Shown here: positions 18,639 to 27,607 of the stretch, in pieces
Numbering within the stretch: position 1 is the first letter of the stretch
Layout of the letters: each line of letters starts with the position of its first letter
From: Rhodothermus profundi
GTDB lineage: Bacteria > Bacteroidota > Rhodothermia > Rhodothermales > Rhodothermaceae
DNA length: 64,000 bases
NCBI RefSeq assembly: GCF_900142415.1
Contig: NZ_FRAU01000001.1
Span: 613,246 to 677,245 of the forward strand
Reading direction: 5' to 3'
Position numbers and translations under genes: made by a program
Notes under the pieces: model-generated
Databases searched by the model: none
Seen by the model: only the letters and a program-made list of their open reading frames with translations
Told to the model about the DNA's origin: nothing

Positions 18639-19193
18639 GGATTGCTCTTCGCCAGCGTCCCGTGCCCGCTGCCAGGCCTGCCTGAGCGGTACTGGTCTGC
18701 GCCCTCACCCCGGTTTCTCCACTTTTTGGGGTAAGCGACCCGGTGCTCGGTTGCCAGGGCGCCCTCATGTGCATCTGCGGATCGAATATGCCTGCCGCTC
18801 TGTCTTCGGCTGGTGTGCCTTGCAGAAAAGCAGCGCCAATGCCGGAGCTGTCAGAGACCGTTTGAAAAGCCGGTAATACGCGGTCGCCTGCGCCTTCATG
18901 CCCTTTTCGCCGGAGAGCGCTCAGGCTTCCCATCGGCAGGCCCGCATGTCCAACCAGAACACTTCCGCTCAAGCGCAATAGCCCCAAGACCGTGCTAATC
19001 GATCAGCGCGTACGCCCCGTCTTCGAGGGGAACGCCACGCATTGTTTTTTCCTAGCTTTCTCTCTGGTCTCTATGATTTTTTCGTACGCTTCTAACGAAG
19101 AATCCTGGTAGATTGGCTGCTTAAAGCGTAACTTCGCTAAGCTAAAAATCTTCTTTTGCGCTGCAAGTTGTTCAAGGGAAATCGGAGCCGACC
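18639..19193. other. Non-coding stretch upstream of citrate synthase
   Basis: About 550 nt without a gene I can support. The open frame antisense through tRNA-Ala into this region is a known artefact type. The left half is GC-rich; the last 150 nt are more AT-rich and should carry the citrate synthase promoter and leader, but I see no TAnnTTTG or good -35/-10 pair. Small hairpins near 19017-19032 and 19080-19100 are weak. Confidence 0.4.
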
Positions 19194-20471
19194 ATGCCAA
19201 CTGCCAAGCTTATCCTCGAAGACGCGACTGTTGAGCTGCCCGTCATCATTGGCACAGAAGGCGAGCGGGCGATTGACATTCGCAAGCTTCGGAGCCAGAC
19301 CGGCTACATCACCTACGATCCGGGCCTGGCCAACACGGGTTCCTGCCAGAGCAGCATTACGTTCATCAACGGCGAGGCTGGCGTTTTGCGCTACCGAGGA
19401 TATGCTATTGAAGACCTGGTGGCGCACTCCTCCTTCGTTGAGGTCAGCTATTTGCTCATTTATGGAGAATTGCCCACGCGCGCGCAGCTAGAGCAGTTTC
19501 AGGATCGGCTGACGCATCACAGCCTCCTGCACGAAGACATGAAGAAGTTTTTTGAGGGGTATCCCCCCAGTGCCCATCCGATGAGCGTACTCTCGGCCAT
19601 GGTGGCTTCGCTCTCGACATATTACCCGGATTCGACGGATCCGGAAATTACAGAGCTGAACATGATCCGATTGCTGGCGAAGCTAAAAACTATCGCCGCC
19701 TTTTCTTATAAGAAATCAATTGGTCAGCCGTACATCTATCCTCGCAATGACCTGAGCTACACGGCGGACTTTTTGCACATGATGTTCGCCGTCCCTTCCG
19801 AACCGTACGAAGTGCCTCCTCTGTTTGAAAAAGTACTGGACGTGCTGCTCATTCTACATGCCGACCATGAGCAGAATTGTAGCACCTCAACGGTACGCAT
19901 GGTAGGCAGCAGCGGAGCCGATCTGTTTGCAGCCATTTCGGCAGGTATCAGTGCCCTGTCGGGACCGCTACATGGGGGCGCCAATCAAGCGGTTATTCAA
20001 ATGCTGGAGGCCATTCACCAGGACGGTGGCAATTATCAGAAGTATCTGGCCAAAGCCAAAGACCCGAATGATCCCTTCCGGTTAATGGGGTTTGGGCACC
20101 GCGTTTACAAAAACTTTGACCCGCGCGCCCGGCTGATTAAAAAGCTCGTCGATCAGGTCTTTAATGAAATGGGCGTCCACGATCCGCTCCTTGAAATTGC
20201 TAAAAAACTGGAGGAAGCGGCGCTGCAGGACGAATATTTCATTGAGCGCAAGCTGTACCCCAACATTGACTTCTACAGCGGCATTCTGTACCGGGCCATG
20301 GGCATCCCAACCAACATGTACACCGTCCTGTTTGCAATGGGCCGATTGCCCGGATGGATTGCTCAGTGGAAAGAAATGCGCGAAGATCCCCACACGCGCA
20401 TTTACCGGCCACGTCAGATCTATCAGGGGGCTACGCACCGCCCGTACCGTCCTCTTGACGAACGGGAATGA
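19194..20471 (+). CDS. gltA: Citrate synthase
   Basis: 425 residues, the Gram-negative hexameric (NADH-sensitive) type, recognisable from its extra N-terminal beta domain (AKLILEDATVELPVIIGTEG). Catalytic residues are present: His260 in GPLHGGANQA, His302 in GFGHRVYKNFDP and the Asp of NIDFYSGI. It condenses acetyl-CoA with oxaloacetate to start the TCA cycle. The ATG at 19194 has a GGAG upstream. It ends 14 nt before the convergent anti-sigma gene, with no clear terminator in that gap. It stands alone, unlinked to other TCA genes; isocitrate lyase is in the same window at 47.6 kb. Confidence 0.96.
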   Translation: MPTAKLILEDATVELPVIIGTEGERAIDIRKLRSQTGYITYDPGLANTGSCQSSITFINGEAGVLRYRGYAIEDLVAHSSFVEVSYLLIYGELPTRAQLEQFQDRLTHHSLLHEDMKKFFEGYPPSAHPMSVLSAMVASLSTYYPDSTDPEITELNMIRLLAKLKTIAAFSYKKSIGQPYIYPRNDLSYTADFLHMMFAVPSEPYEVPPLFEKVLDVLLILHADHEQNCSTSTVRMVGSSGADLFAAISAGISALSGPLHGGANQAVIQMLEAIHQDGGNYQKYLAKAKDPNDPFRLMGFGHRVYKNFDPRARLIKKLVDQVFNEMGVHDPLLEIAKKLEEAALQDEYFIERKLYPNIDFYSGILYRAMGIPTNMYTVLFAMGRLPGWIAQWKEMREDPHTRIYRPRQIYQGATHRPYRPLDERE

Positions 20472-20485
20472 CCGAAAACAGGAGA

Positions 20486-20788
20486 CTAGGAGGCGTTCGT
20501 CTCCGAGGGTGGCTCCTGGGCGAGGCGTGCGCGGAGAAAAGCCAGGGTATGCGCAATGAGTTCGGGAGGCGGCTCCGGGATTTCGGTTGCCTGACGAGCC
20601 AGTGCGATGGTCTTGCGATACTGGTCCAGGTAGGCCTGACAATCGGGACAATCTCGCAGATGGGCCTCAAAGGCTGCCTGCGTGCGCGCGTCCAACGCTC
20701 CGTCCAGGTACGCTGCCAGAAACCGGTTCACCTCTTCGCAGGTGAGTCCGCGTTTACGGCCCAGCCATTTTCGGATCCAGGCTTTCAT
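20486..20788 (-). CDS. Zinc-finger (zf-HC2) anti-sigma factor, soluble
   Basis: 100 residues. The zinc site of ZAS anti-sigma factors is visible: Cys at about 16 (LTCEEV) and His43-x3-Cys47-x2-Cys50 (HLRDCPDCQ). It overlaps the stop of the ECF sigma gene by 4 nt, the usual sigma/anti-sigma arrangement. There is no membrane helix, so it is a cytoplasmic anti-sigma; a HxxxCxxC site often makes release redox-sensitive, which is an inference here. The N-terminal WIRKWLGRKR is strongly basic. Confidence 0.85.
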   Translation of the reverse strand: MKAWIRKWLGRKRGLTCEEVNRFLAAYLDGALDARTQAAFEAHLRDCPDCQAYLDQYRKTIALARQATEIPEPPPELIAHTLAFLRARLAQEPPSETNAS

Positions 20789-21387
20789 AAGTCTTCCTTT
20801 TCAATGTGGGGACTGAGCAGGGCGCGCAGTGCCTGACGGGCGCGGTGCAGCCGCACCCGCACTGCTCCTTCGCTCAGGTTAAGCAATTGCGCGACTTCTT
20901 CCGTCGAGAATCCTTCAATGTCGCGCAGCAAAAGGACCTCCCGATAGGTGTCGGGGAGTCGATCTATTGCTTCTCGGACCAGCCGGCGCAGGTCTTCGCG
21001 TTCAGCCAGCACGTCGGGTGGCCAGGGACGGTAGCGCTGGGCATACATGCCCTGGGAGAAAGCAGGCTGAAGGCGATCCAGGTCGGCTTCATCCATGGGC
21101 GTATAGCGACGCGTTTTGCGCAGAAGAACCCGCGCCTGGTTCAGCGCAATGCCGTACAGCCAGGTAGTCAGCCGCGAGTCGCCCCGGAACGAGTCGATTC
21201 GGCGAAACGCCTGCAAAAATGCCTCTTGCATGACGCTCTGGGCTGCCTCCCTGTCGCCTAACAGGCGCAGCAGAAAGCGAAATAGCCGCGGGCTTTCGGC
21301 ACGGACCAGCGCCTCGAAGGCGGCCGGATCGCCCCGCCGCAACGCCTCTAGATCATAAGGGGGCGGTGTGTCTGAAAACTCCGGCAT
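20785..21387 (-). CDS. ECF RNA polymerase sigma factor
   Basis: About 200 residues from the ATG at 21387 (a TTG seven codons upstream is possible). Region 2 has RLFRFLLRLLGDREAAQSVM and then SFRGDSRLTTWLYGIALNQA; region 4 has LPDTYREVLLLRDIEGFS and a helix-turn-helix with LSEGAVRVRLHRARQALR. Regions 2 and 4 without region 3 define ECF sigmas. It is followed by an overlapping zinc anti-sigma gene, so its activity is likely held off until a stress signal arrives. Its target promoters and signal are unknown. An autoregulatory promoter was not identified in the 65 nt before it. Confidence 0.93.
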   Translation of the reverse strand: MPEFSDTPPPYDLEALRRGDPAAFEALVRAESPRLFRFLLRLLGDREAAQSVMQEAFLQAFRRIDSFRGDSRLTTWLYGIALNQARVLLRKTRRYTPMDEADLDRLQPAFSQGMYAQRYRPWPPDVLAEREDLRRLVREAIDRLPDTYREVLLLRDIEGFSTEEVAQLLNLSEGAVRVRLHRARQALRALLSPHIEKEDL

Positions 21388-21452
21388 GCCCTGTGCTTTA
21401 CGTAACAAGCCGGCTCTAAGTTGGTACAGGAAGCGCGGTGAGCCGACCTGGT

Positions 21453-22106
21453 TCAGGCCGAGCGTTCGTTTTCAACCCATTGCACGGCGTGTTGCATCAG
21501 TTCAGCCGCTGTGCGCAGACCTAGCTTGGCCTTAATGCGCGCTCGGTACGACTCCACGGTTTTGACGGATAGATGCAGCCGCTCAGCAATTTCACGGGTG
21601 CTGAGACCGCGTCCAGTCAGCTCAAACACCTCCAGTTCCCGATCACTGAGCAGCTCCAGGGGCGACTGGCCTGCTGAACGTCGATGCCCCGTCATGCTCA
21701 TCAATAGCCGCTCGCTCACCTCCTCACTGACGTACAGTCCCCCTGCCAGCACGCGCCGCACTGCTTTCACAATTACGTCTACGGCTTCCACTTTCATGAC
21801 GTAGCCGCGCGCTCCGGCTCGGATAGCTCGCTCTGCATAGAGCGCTTCATCGTGCCGCGAAATGACCAGTACCGGCAACTCCGGATCCCAGGCATGCAGA
21901 TGCTTGATGAGCTCCAGCCCGCTCATGCCGGGTAGCGAGATGTCCACAATCGCCAGGTCGGGGCGGACGTCATCCAGCATGCCAAGCGCCTCTTCGGCCG
22001 AAGCCGCCTGCCCACACACCTCCAGATCCGGTTCGGCTTCCAACGTCAGCGCCAGCCCTTTGCGGACCAGCGGATGATCATCAACGATCAGAATGCGTTT
22101 CTTCAT
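21453..22106 (-). CDS. NarL/FixJ-type response regulator
   Basis: 217 residues. The receiver domain has the acidic pair Asp9-Asp10, phospho-acceptor Asp55 (LAIVDISLPG) and a conserved Lys near 108, so it should be phosphorylatable. A LuxR-type helix-turn-helix is at about 150-215 (LSDRELEVFELTGRGLSTRE then AERLHLSVKTVESYRARIKAKL). It lies 7 nt after the sensor kinase and is certainly its partner. Output genes are not evident. With the FixL-like PAS in the kinase the pair may report oxygen or redox state. Confidence 0.95.
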   Translation of the reverse strand: MKKRILIVDDHPLVRKGLALTLEAEPDLEVCGQAASAEEALGMLDDVRPDLAIVDISLPGMSGLELIKHLHAWDPELPVLVISRHDEALYAERAIRAGARGYVMKVEAVDVIVKAVRRVLAGGLYVSEEVSERLLMSMTGHRRSAGQSPLELLSDRELEVFELTGRGLSTREIAERLHLSVKTVESYRARIKAKLGLRTAAELMQHAVQWVENERSA

Positions 22107-22113
22107 CCTGCGC

Positions 22114-24078
22114 TCAGGGAATCACTTCACTTTCGGGCAGAACCTGCGATGCGTCGGCTGGAAGCACGCGTCCGCTCAGCGGAACAACCGCATGTACTTC
22201 CGTGCCCCCTTCTGCGCGCCGTCGAATTTCCAGGTGGCCGCCCAGCAAGCGGGCCCGGTAGTGCATGATGCGCAGCCCCATCCCCCGCGTTTCCGGCAAT
22301 TTGTCCGGAATGCCTACCCCATCGTCCCGCACCCACAGATGGAGCGCTTCGTCGTCGGCCTTGAGCGTAACCGTTATACGCTGCGCCTGTCCGTGCCGCA
22401 CGGCATTGTTCAGCGCTTCCTGCGCGATGCGGTATAGATGCGTGGCTACCAGGTTGTCGGCTACAGGCACCTCTTTCTCTGTCTGGAAGCGGCAGCGAAT
22501 GCCAAACAGTTGCTCGGTCTGGCGGGCCAGGCGGTGCAACGCAGCCTGCAGGCCGTTCGCCTCCAGTTCCACTGGGATCAGCCCACGCGCCAGCGTGCGC
22601 GCCTGCTGGTCGGCCTGCCGAATCAGCTCTGTTAGTTCTTCCAGCTCGCGGGCTTCCGGTCTTCCCTGAGCTGCCAGTCGCCGCGCCAGACTCTGGCTGA
22701 TCAGGGCCATACCGGTCAGCATCTGGCCGAGTCCGTCGTGCAGATCTTGTCCGATGCTGCGCCGTTCCTCGTCGCTAATGCGCAGGATCTCCTGCTCCAG
22801 GCGTCGGGTTTCGGACAGATCGCGCACGATCCCGGTAAAAAGTCGCCGATCAGGCAGGCGCACCTCGCTGACGGCCAGGTACATGGGAAACGTGGTGCCG
22901 TCTTTTCGCTGGCCGGTTACTTCTCGACCTCGGCCAATAATGCGGCGGCGCCCCGTTTCCAGGTAGTTTCGGATGTAGCGGTCATGCTGCTCGCGATAGG
23001 GCGAGGGCATCAGCACCGAAATATTTTGTCCGATGACCTCTTCGGCCCGGTAGCCAAAGATGCGCTCTGCCGCAGGATTAAAGAGCAGAATACGGCCTGT
23101 TTCATCGATGGTAATGATGGCATCGACAGCTGTCTCCACAATAGCCCGGTAGCGTGCTTCGCTTTCACGAAGCGCTTCCTCATGGGTGCGGCGTTCAATA
23201 GCCGTGGCCAGCACGTGCGCTACGGCCTGCATGAAGTGTACATCGTCATGCGCGAAGGTGCGGGGGCGGCAGGTGTGCGCGCCCAGCACCCCCCAGGAGT
23301 GTCCACCGACGAAGATGGGCACGCTCAATCCGGCCTGCACGCCATGGCGTCGAAGTAGCTCGGGACAGGCAAAGCGGCGCTCCTGAGCGAAATCTTCCAC
23401 GACGATAGGGCTGCCGGCTCGCAACGTATAGCCGGCTTGGGACTCGGTCCCGGCTGGCACGCGGAAGGTTCCTACGACGCCTTCCTGCCAGCCATAGCCA
23501 GCCACCAGCAAGAATTCCTGCTCTTCGGGGAGCAAGCGCAGGACTTTGGCCAGTTCAACTCCCAGCGCAGCCGCTACGCGTTCCGTGGCATATTCCAGCA
23601 GTAGCGGTAAGGGCACATTGGCCAGTGCCCGACGGCCCAGTTCGGCTACGACGGCTTGCTGCCCTACCCGCACTTGCAGTTCGCGCTCAATGTCCCAGCG
23701 CCGCTGCCGCGCGCGCGCTCGACGCACCAGCAGTCGCAGCCGCGCCTTTAACAGCATTGAAGGAGCCGTTACGTCCAGGAGATCGTCGATACCCGAGCCC
23801 AGCAGTTCGTCCAGCGCCCCCAGTTGGCTGGTGTCGGTCAGCGCTGCCACCAACACCACCTGTTCTCCACCGGCTGTTGCCCGCACCGTCTCAACCTGCT
23901 CACGCAAATGATCCGGAGGGCCAAACAAGATGAGGAGGTGCGGAAGTGTTTCTGGAGATGGCAGCACTACGTCGGGGCGCAGCGTTACCATAACCTCTCC
24001 TTCTTCGCGGAGTAGGCGGCTTAGCCGCCGCCCCACGTTCCGCGAAGCCCCCCAGATTCCGACCTGGACCGATGTCAT
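22114..24078 (-). CDS. Sensor histidine kinase: pseudo-receiver, GAF, FixL-like PAS, HisKA_3, HATPase
   Basis: 654 residues, no membrane helix, so cytoplasmic. About 1-120 resembles a receiver domain but has no acceptor Asp (PHLLILFGPPD). A GAF domain covers about 145-295. A PAS domain (about 305-425) reads closely like FixL: GQNISVLMPSPY, then His365 in QHDRY and Arg385 twenty residues later in GRGREV, the spacing of the haem-ligand His200 and ligand-sensing Arg220 in B. japonicum FixL, then GQRKDGTTFPM. HisKA_3 has His447 in DLHDGLGQ; the HATPase has NNAVRHG and DDGVGI. It phosphorylates the NarL-type regulator encoded 7 nt downstream. Haem binding is inferred from two residues, not proven. 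Confidence 0.92.
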   Translation of the reverse strand: MTSVQVGIWGASRNVGRRLSRLLREEGEVMVTLRPDVVLPSPETLPHLLILFGPPDHLREQVETVRATAGGEQVVLVAALTDTSQLGALDELLGSGIDDLLDVTAPSMLLKARLRLLVRRARARQRRWDIERELQVRVGQQAVVAELGRRALANVPLPLLLEYATERVAAALGVELAKVLRLLPEEQEFLLVAGYGWQEGVVGTFRVPAGTESQAGYTLRAGSPIVVEDFAQERRFACPELLRRHGVQAGLSVPIFVGGHSWGVLGAHTCRPRTFAHDDVHFMQAVAHVLATAIERRTHEEALRESEARYRAIVETAVDAIITIDETGRILLFNPAAERIFGYRAEEVIGQNISVLMPSPYREQHDRYIRNYLETGRRRIIGRGREVTGQRKDGTTFPMYLAVSEVRLPDRRLFTGIVRDLSETRRLEQEILRISDEERRSIGQDLHDGLGQMLTGMALISQSLARRLAAQGRPEARELEELTELIRQADQQARTLARGLIPVELEANGLQAALHRLARQTEQLFGIRCRFQTEKEVPVADNLVATHLYRIAQEALNNAVRHGQAQRITVTLKADDEALHLWVRDDGVGIPDKLPETRGMGLRIMHYRARLLGGHLEIRRRAEGGTEVHAVVPLSGRVLPADASQVLPESEVIP

Positions 24079-24147
24079 TGTGCCGTATGCCTAACGTACC
24101 GCCTGCGGTGAAAGGTGGGCCCCTTCTTCGGAAAGTATAGCCAACCC

Positions 24148-24330
24148 TCAGACGGCACGCAAGCCGGCAAGTCCGGTTCCTGGCAGCTCAAACAACGCGG
24201 CTGCACTTCCTGTGGTATCTAACCGCGCCTCTGGCCCCAGTACATAAGCCAGAAACACGAAAAATATGACCGTCAGCACGAACAGTAGCACAAGCGTTAC
24301 CAGCAGCCAGCGTGGCGTAATTTCAGCCAT
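24148..24330 (-). CDS. Small single-pass membrane protein, unknown
   Basis: 60 residues from ATG 24330. After a short polar start (MAEITPR) comes one strong membrane helix, about residues 8-32 (LLVTLVLLFVLTVIFFVFLA), then a polar tail of some 25 residues. I do not recognise the family. It lies between the sensor kinase and the glycosyltransferase fusion on the same strand. It resembles small respiratory-complex accessory subunits in size, but there is no evidence for that. Genuine expression is likely because the helix is preserved and composition is coding-like. Confidence 0.5.
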   Translation of the reverse strand: MAEITPRWLLVTLVLLFVLTVIFFVFLAYVLGPEARLDTTGSAAALFELPGTGLAGLRAV

Positions 24331-24402
24331 GGATCTTTGCAACTAAGTGCAGGCAAACTGTTGTCCGTTTTAAATAACCACAATAGCCTGCACTTCGTCA
24401 AG

Positions 24403-26574
24403 TCAGAAGGCGGCAATGAGCACAATATGGTCCCGCAAAGCAGGATACTGTTCCAGGAGACGCTTTGTTGAATCATTCATGGGGCCCAGGCCTTGCGCAA
24501 AACAAAACCGCTCTACCTGGAATCCTGCGTCGGTGACCACTTTACTGAGCGTGTACGGAGTAAACCAGAATCGATGGTCGGAATTGACAATTTCCTGATG
24601 CTGCTGGGCTGCCTGATAGTTTAGAGCTTTCAGCGCATTGGGGACGGTCAGAATCAGTCGATCAACCAGTTCAGCATATTTCTCGTGGATCTGCTGTAAA
24701 AACTGCACGGGATTTCCAATATGTTCCAGGACTTCGCCGAGAATCATATAATCCCAGTGTTCGGCTTGCAGCTCTTCCGGTACTGGATCGGTGAGCACAT
24801 TGTGTTGCAGGATAGTGTACCCGAACTGACGCGCCACGGCAATGGCTTCTTCGTCGATGTCCACCCCTACGCATCGTCGGGCCACACGAGCCAGCTCGGC
24901 ATGCAGCCAGCCTCCCTGTCGCAACTTTTGCTCAATCAGGGGCGCGTGATCGGCGCACCCAACGTCCAGAATAGCCCGATCTTTTACAATATTTTTGAGC
25001 AACTCATTTCTGTAAATAATAGCCACATTAGGATGGGATATAATAGCTCTAAATCCATTATCAAATTTACTTCCCAAAAGATAGTCTTTCCACTTTGCAA
25101 CATTTATCCATCCATATTTATCTAATATCACTCTATTTTTATTATCATATTTATTTTCCATTTTATTATTATCTCTCACAGGTTTAATGTTAGATGAGGC
25201 ATATTCTCTATTCAAAGACAAAACTAAATTGTCAATGGCTTTAATCTGATCTGATTGATTAAAATTTTCAACAATCCAATCTCTATATTTTTTGCTATCA
25301 TAATTATCAGAATATATAGCTTCCAAAAATTCATCAATATTCCTAAACAACCATTCTCTGGGAAAAATTTTATCAGCTCCAAAAAAATAATGAATCACAG
25401 GCTTGATGCCACATGAAGCAGCTTCTAAAACACTATACGGACATCCTTCATGTACACTGGTAGAAATTATAAAATTCTTATCATCTAACCATGTTTCTAT
25501 ATCTTCTACCCATCCTTCCATTATTACATGATCCTGTAAATCCAATTCTCGAATCATGTGATTCCAGTACACCTCAAAGCGACGCTCTTGATGAATGCCG
25601 GCTACATACAACCGATAACGCTTATCCCTCTGCACAAGCCGATAAATACATTGAAGAAGGAATGAAGGATTCTTCTTATGATTAATATATCCCACATAAG
25701 CTAGATTAAATCCAGGATTTCTATTTTTAAACTGAAATCGATTAATATCCACACCATTTGGAATTACTATTTTCTCTACATGATAGGCTATACGAGGAAA
25801 ATATTGTTCAAAGAGTTGCTTTATATGAGGCGCAACAAATACTAGCCTGTCGATAAACTCCCAGTTCACTCGCTGGGGTAACTCTGAGAAAACTTCGTAG
25901 CTGTGCAACCGGCAGACGACCGCTGCGCGCTTGGTCAAACGATGGCTTGCCTCCACCAGGAGCGAATCACACCACTCAAACCAGACCACATCGGCCCAGT
26001 CCAAAGCTTCCTGGACCTGCAACCAGTTAACGCTTTTCGGGAAATGATACACGCGCACGTGATGGCGGCGCGCTAGCTGTTTTTCAATGTCCACAATAAA
26101 CGTTGTATGGGGCCCGCACACAAACGCTACTTTGCATACCTGCTCCCCCGGTTCCGTTGGTTCTCCCAGATAAATGCCGGGCTGCGCGTTCAGCGTCGCC
26201 TCCCATTGCCGGCGGACTTCGCGCGCCAGGTCGCGCTCATATTTGCGTTTCTGTTCACTATCAGGAATGGCTTCCTGATAGCGCACAAACGTCTCAACCG
26301 CTAACTCGAACTGATTGTACCGCAGCAGTTGATCGATCAGATTGAAGAAGGCGTTCTCATGGCCGGGATCCACCTGCAAGGCGCGCTCAAAGCATGCTAC
26401 GGCTCGCTCCAGTTGTCCCAGTTCGGCGTAGGCCAGTCCGGCATCGTTGAGCGCGTAGGGATTGTCGGGCTCTTGCTCCAGTACCGACTCGAAGCGCTGC
26501 AGCGCCTGCGGGTAAGCCCCGCGCACGAACAGTTCTTCGCCTTCTAACAGTTGGTTTTTTAGATCGTCGCGCAT
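24403..26574 (-). CDS. TPR - glycosyltransferase - SAM methyltransferase fusion protein
   Basis: 723 residues in three parts. Residues about 1-130 are TPR repeats (ALNDAGLAYAELGQLERAVA, then ACFERALQVDPGHENAFFNL). About 150-460 is a GT-B glycosyltransferase of the GT4 kind: VAFVCGPHTTF, a long acceptor domain, then IPNGVD, NLAYVGYINHKKNP and a donor-site STSVHEGCPYSVLEAASCG, where the Glu is the GT4 signature. About 525-700 is a class I methyltransferase (AILDVGCADHAP, VGVDIDEE, ILGEVLEHIGNP). It likely adds and then methylates a sugar, perhaps on protein. DNA for residues about 239-532 is AT-rich, while both ends are GC-rich like the chromosome, so the gene looks mosaic. Confidence 0.85.
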   Translation of the reverse strand: MRDDLKNQLLEGEELFVRGAYPQALQRFESVLEQEPDNPYALNDAGLAYAELGQLERAVACFERALQVDPGHENAFFNLIDQLLRYNQFELAVETFVRYQEAIPDSEQKRKYERDLAREVRRQWEATLNAQPGIYLGEPTEPGEQVCKVAFVCGPHTTFIVDIEKQLARRHHVRVYHFPKSVNWLQVQEALDWADVVWFEWCDSLLVEASHRLTKRAAVVCRLHSYEVFSELPQRVNWEFIDRLVFVAPHIKQLFEQYFPRIAYHVEKIVIPNGVDINRFQFKNRNPGFNLAYVGYINHKKNPSFLLQCIYRLVQRDKRYRLYVAGIHQERRFEVYWNHMIRELDLQDHVIMEGWVEDIETWLDDKNFIISTSVHEGCPYSVLEAASCGIKPVIHYFFGADKIFPREWLFRNIDEFLEAIYSDNYDSKKYRDWIVENFNQSDQIKAIDNLVLSLNREYASSNIKPVRDNNKMENKYDNKNRVILDKYGWINVAKWKDYLLGSKFDNGFRAIISHPNVAIIYRNELLKNIVKDRAILDVGCADHAPLIEQKLRQGGWLHAELARVARRCVGVDIDEEAIAVARQFGYTILQHNVLTDPVPEELQAEHWDYMILGEVLEHIGNPVQFLQQIHEKYAELVDRLILTVPNALKALNYQAAQQHQEIVNSDHRFWFTPYTLSKVVTDAGFQVERFCFAQGLGPMNDSTKRLLEQYPALRDHIVLIAAF

Positions 26575-26735
26575 CGCAGATATTTCGGATATGTGCTGGT
26601 TGACTCCGCAGCACCCTTGCTACAAAAGCATTGCCACTTGTGACGGGTCCCTTCAACACCCTCCGAAAGGACAGGGAGCCAGGGCCCGAAGCCTCTGGAA
26701 GCCCAGAAAAGTGTTACGAGGGAGATGGGCCGTTG

Positions 26736-26789
26736 CTATCGGTACGAGAAAAAGTTTTCCGCCGGCACGGCAAAAAATTCATTGATGCT
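26736..26789 (-). pseudogene. Relic of an M90 (MtfA-like) peptidase gene
   Basis: Read on the minus strand, this piece encodes SINEFFAVPAENFFSYR followed by a stop, and it is preceded by a stop. It matches residues 247-257 (EFFAVAVENFF) of the intact M90 gene at 31223-32101, the segment with the third metal-ligand Glu. Nothing else of the gene is recognisable on either side. It marks the left boundary of the AT-rich glycan island. The rest of 26575-26860 holds no gene I can support. Confidence 0.6.
26748..26780 (+). repeat. Left copy of 33-bp direct repeat flanking the glycan island
   Basis: Matches 31331-31363 in the same orientation with 31 of 33 bases identical by eye. The core GAAAAAGTTTTCC and CACGGCAAAAAATTC are identical. 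This copy is in the non-coding gap. Confidence 0.85.
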
Positions 26790-26860
26790 TTAACAACTTC
26801 AGCCATACGTTCACTCTACCTCAGCAGAATTAAAATAGATGTATATGGATGTTTAAATGC

Positions 26861-27586
26861 TTACTTCTTTTTAGCAACACAAAAAATCTCCGCACAATAT
26901 TCTGGCAATTCATCGCCAATTTTGAATAATGCATCACAATATGAATCACTTAAGGTATCCATCATTGAGTTCGGAAGAGGTTTTAACATAATTCCCTTCA
27001 TAGCCAAAATTTCAAAATCATTATTTTCTAATTCATGTCTTAATGATCTAAAATCGTAGTATCTTTGGTGGCCTACTTTATAATCTAATGGTCCAAGCTG
27101 ATCTAGATAGCTGATATAGCCCATTGCCTTTCCAATACGACGATGCAGAGAGGTGGCATTGGGGACAGTCAGAATAAAGCATGAATCAGCATGCATGAGC
27201 TGATACACTTTGCTCAGAAAAATGCTTGTATCCATTACATGTTCAAGGACGCCGAAAGCTAATATACAATCAAAAGACTCACTACTCACAAATTCTTCCA
27301 ACATACACTTTTTAACTTCAACATTTGAATTAGCCAGTCTTTTACTTGACTTCTCAAAAAAAGTATGCGCCGGTTCTAATGCGATCATATGATCAAAATA
27401 CTTCCTCAATTCCATTGTTGTCCTTCCTTCACCACATCCTATCTCCAGCGCTTTATTTCTTCTTTGAATCAGCGGTAGGGATTCAATAAATCGCAATATA
27501 CGATATTTTGCCAGTCTGCCATTGAAGCCTGCTTCATAGCTATGAGTCCGGGCAACCTGATCCAATATCGATTGATATGACTTCAT
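26861..27586 (-). CDS. Class I SAM-dependent methyltransferase
   Basis: 241 residues. Motif I is ALEIGCGEGRTT (about 45-56), the acidic post-I residue is in MIALEPAHTF, and post-motifs ILAFGVLEHVMD and FILTVPNATSLHRRIG match the UbiG/Methyltransf_23-type enzymes found in polysaccharide loci. It probably methylates a sugar or related small group. The C-terminal half of the TPR fusion protein has a similar VPNA segment, so the two methyltransferases may be related. The gene is AT-rich with AT-ending codons, unlike the flanking chromosome. It lies 21 nt after the GT2 gene in a minus-strand operon. Substrate unknown. Confidence 0.85.
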   Translation of the reverse strand: MKSYQSILDQVARTHSYEAGFNGRLAKYRILRFIESLPLIQRRNKALEIGCGEGRTTMELRKYFDHMIALEPAHTFFEKSSKRLANSNVEVKKCMLEEFVSSESFDCILAFGVLEHVMDTSIFLSKVYQLMHADSCFILTVPNATSLHRRIGKAMGYISYLDQLGPLDYKVGHQRYYDFRSLRHELENNDFEILAMKGIMLKPLPNSMMDTLSDSYCDALFKIGDELPEYCAEIFCVAKKK

Positions 27587-27607
27587 TGTTGTATCATTAA
27601 ACTTGCT

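Noticed and set aside
18514-18987. 157-codon minus-strand open frame ending in text like SRIRTGDLHNAIVALYQLSY
   Set aside because: It is antisense to tRNA-Ala and its terminator; this text is a well-known false protein made by tRNA complements.
20472-20485. Terminator between citrate synthase and the anti-sigma gene
   Set aside because: The 14-nt gap and nearby sequence show no GC hairpin followed by T residues.
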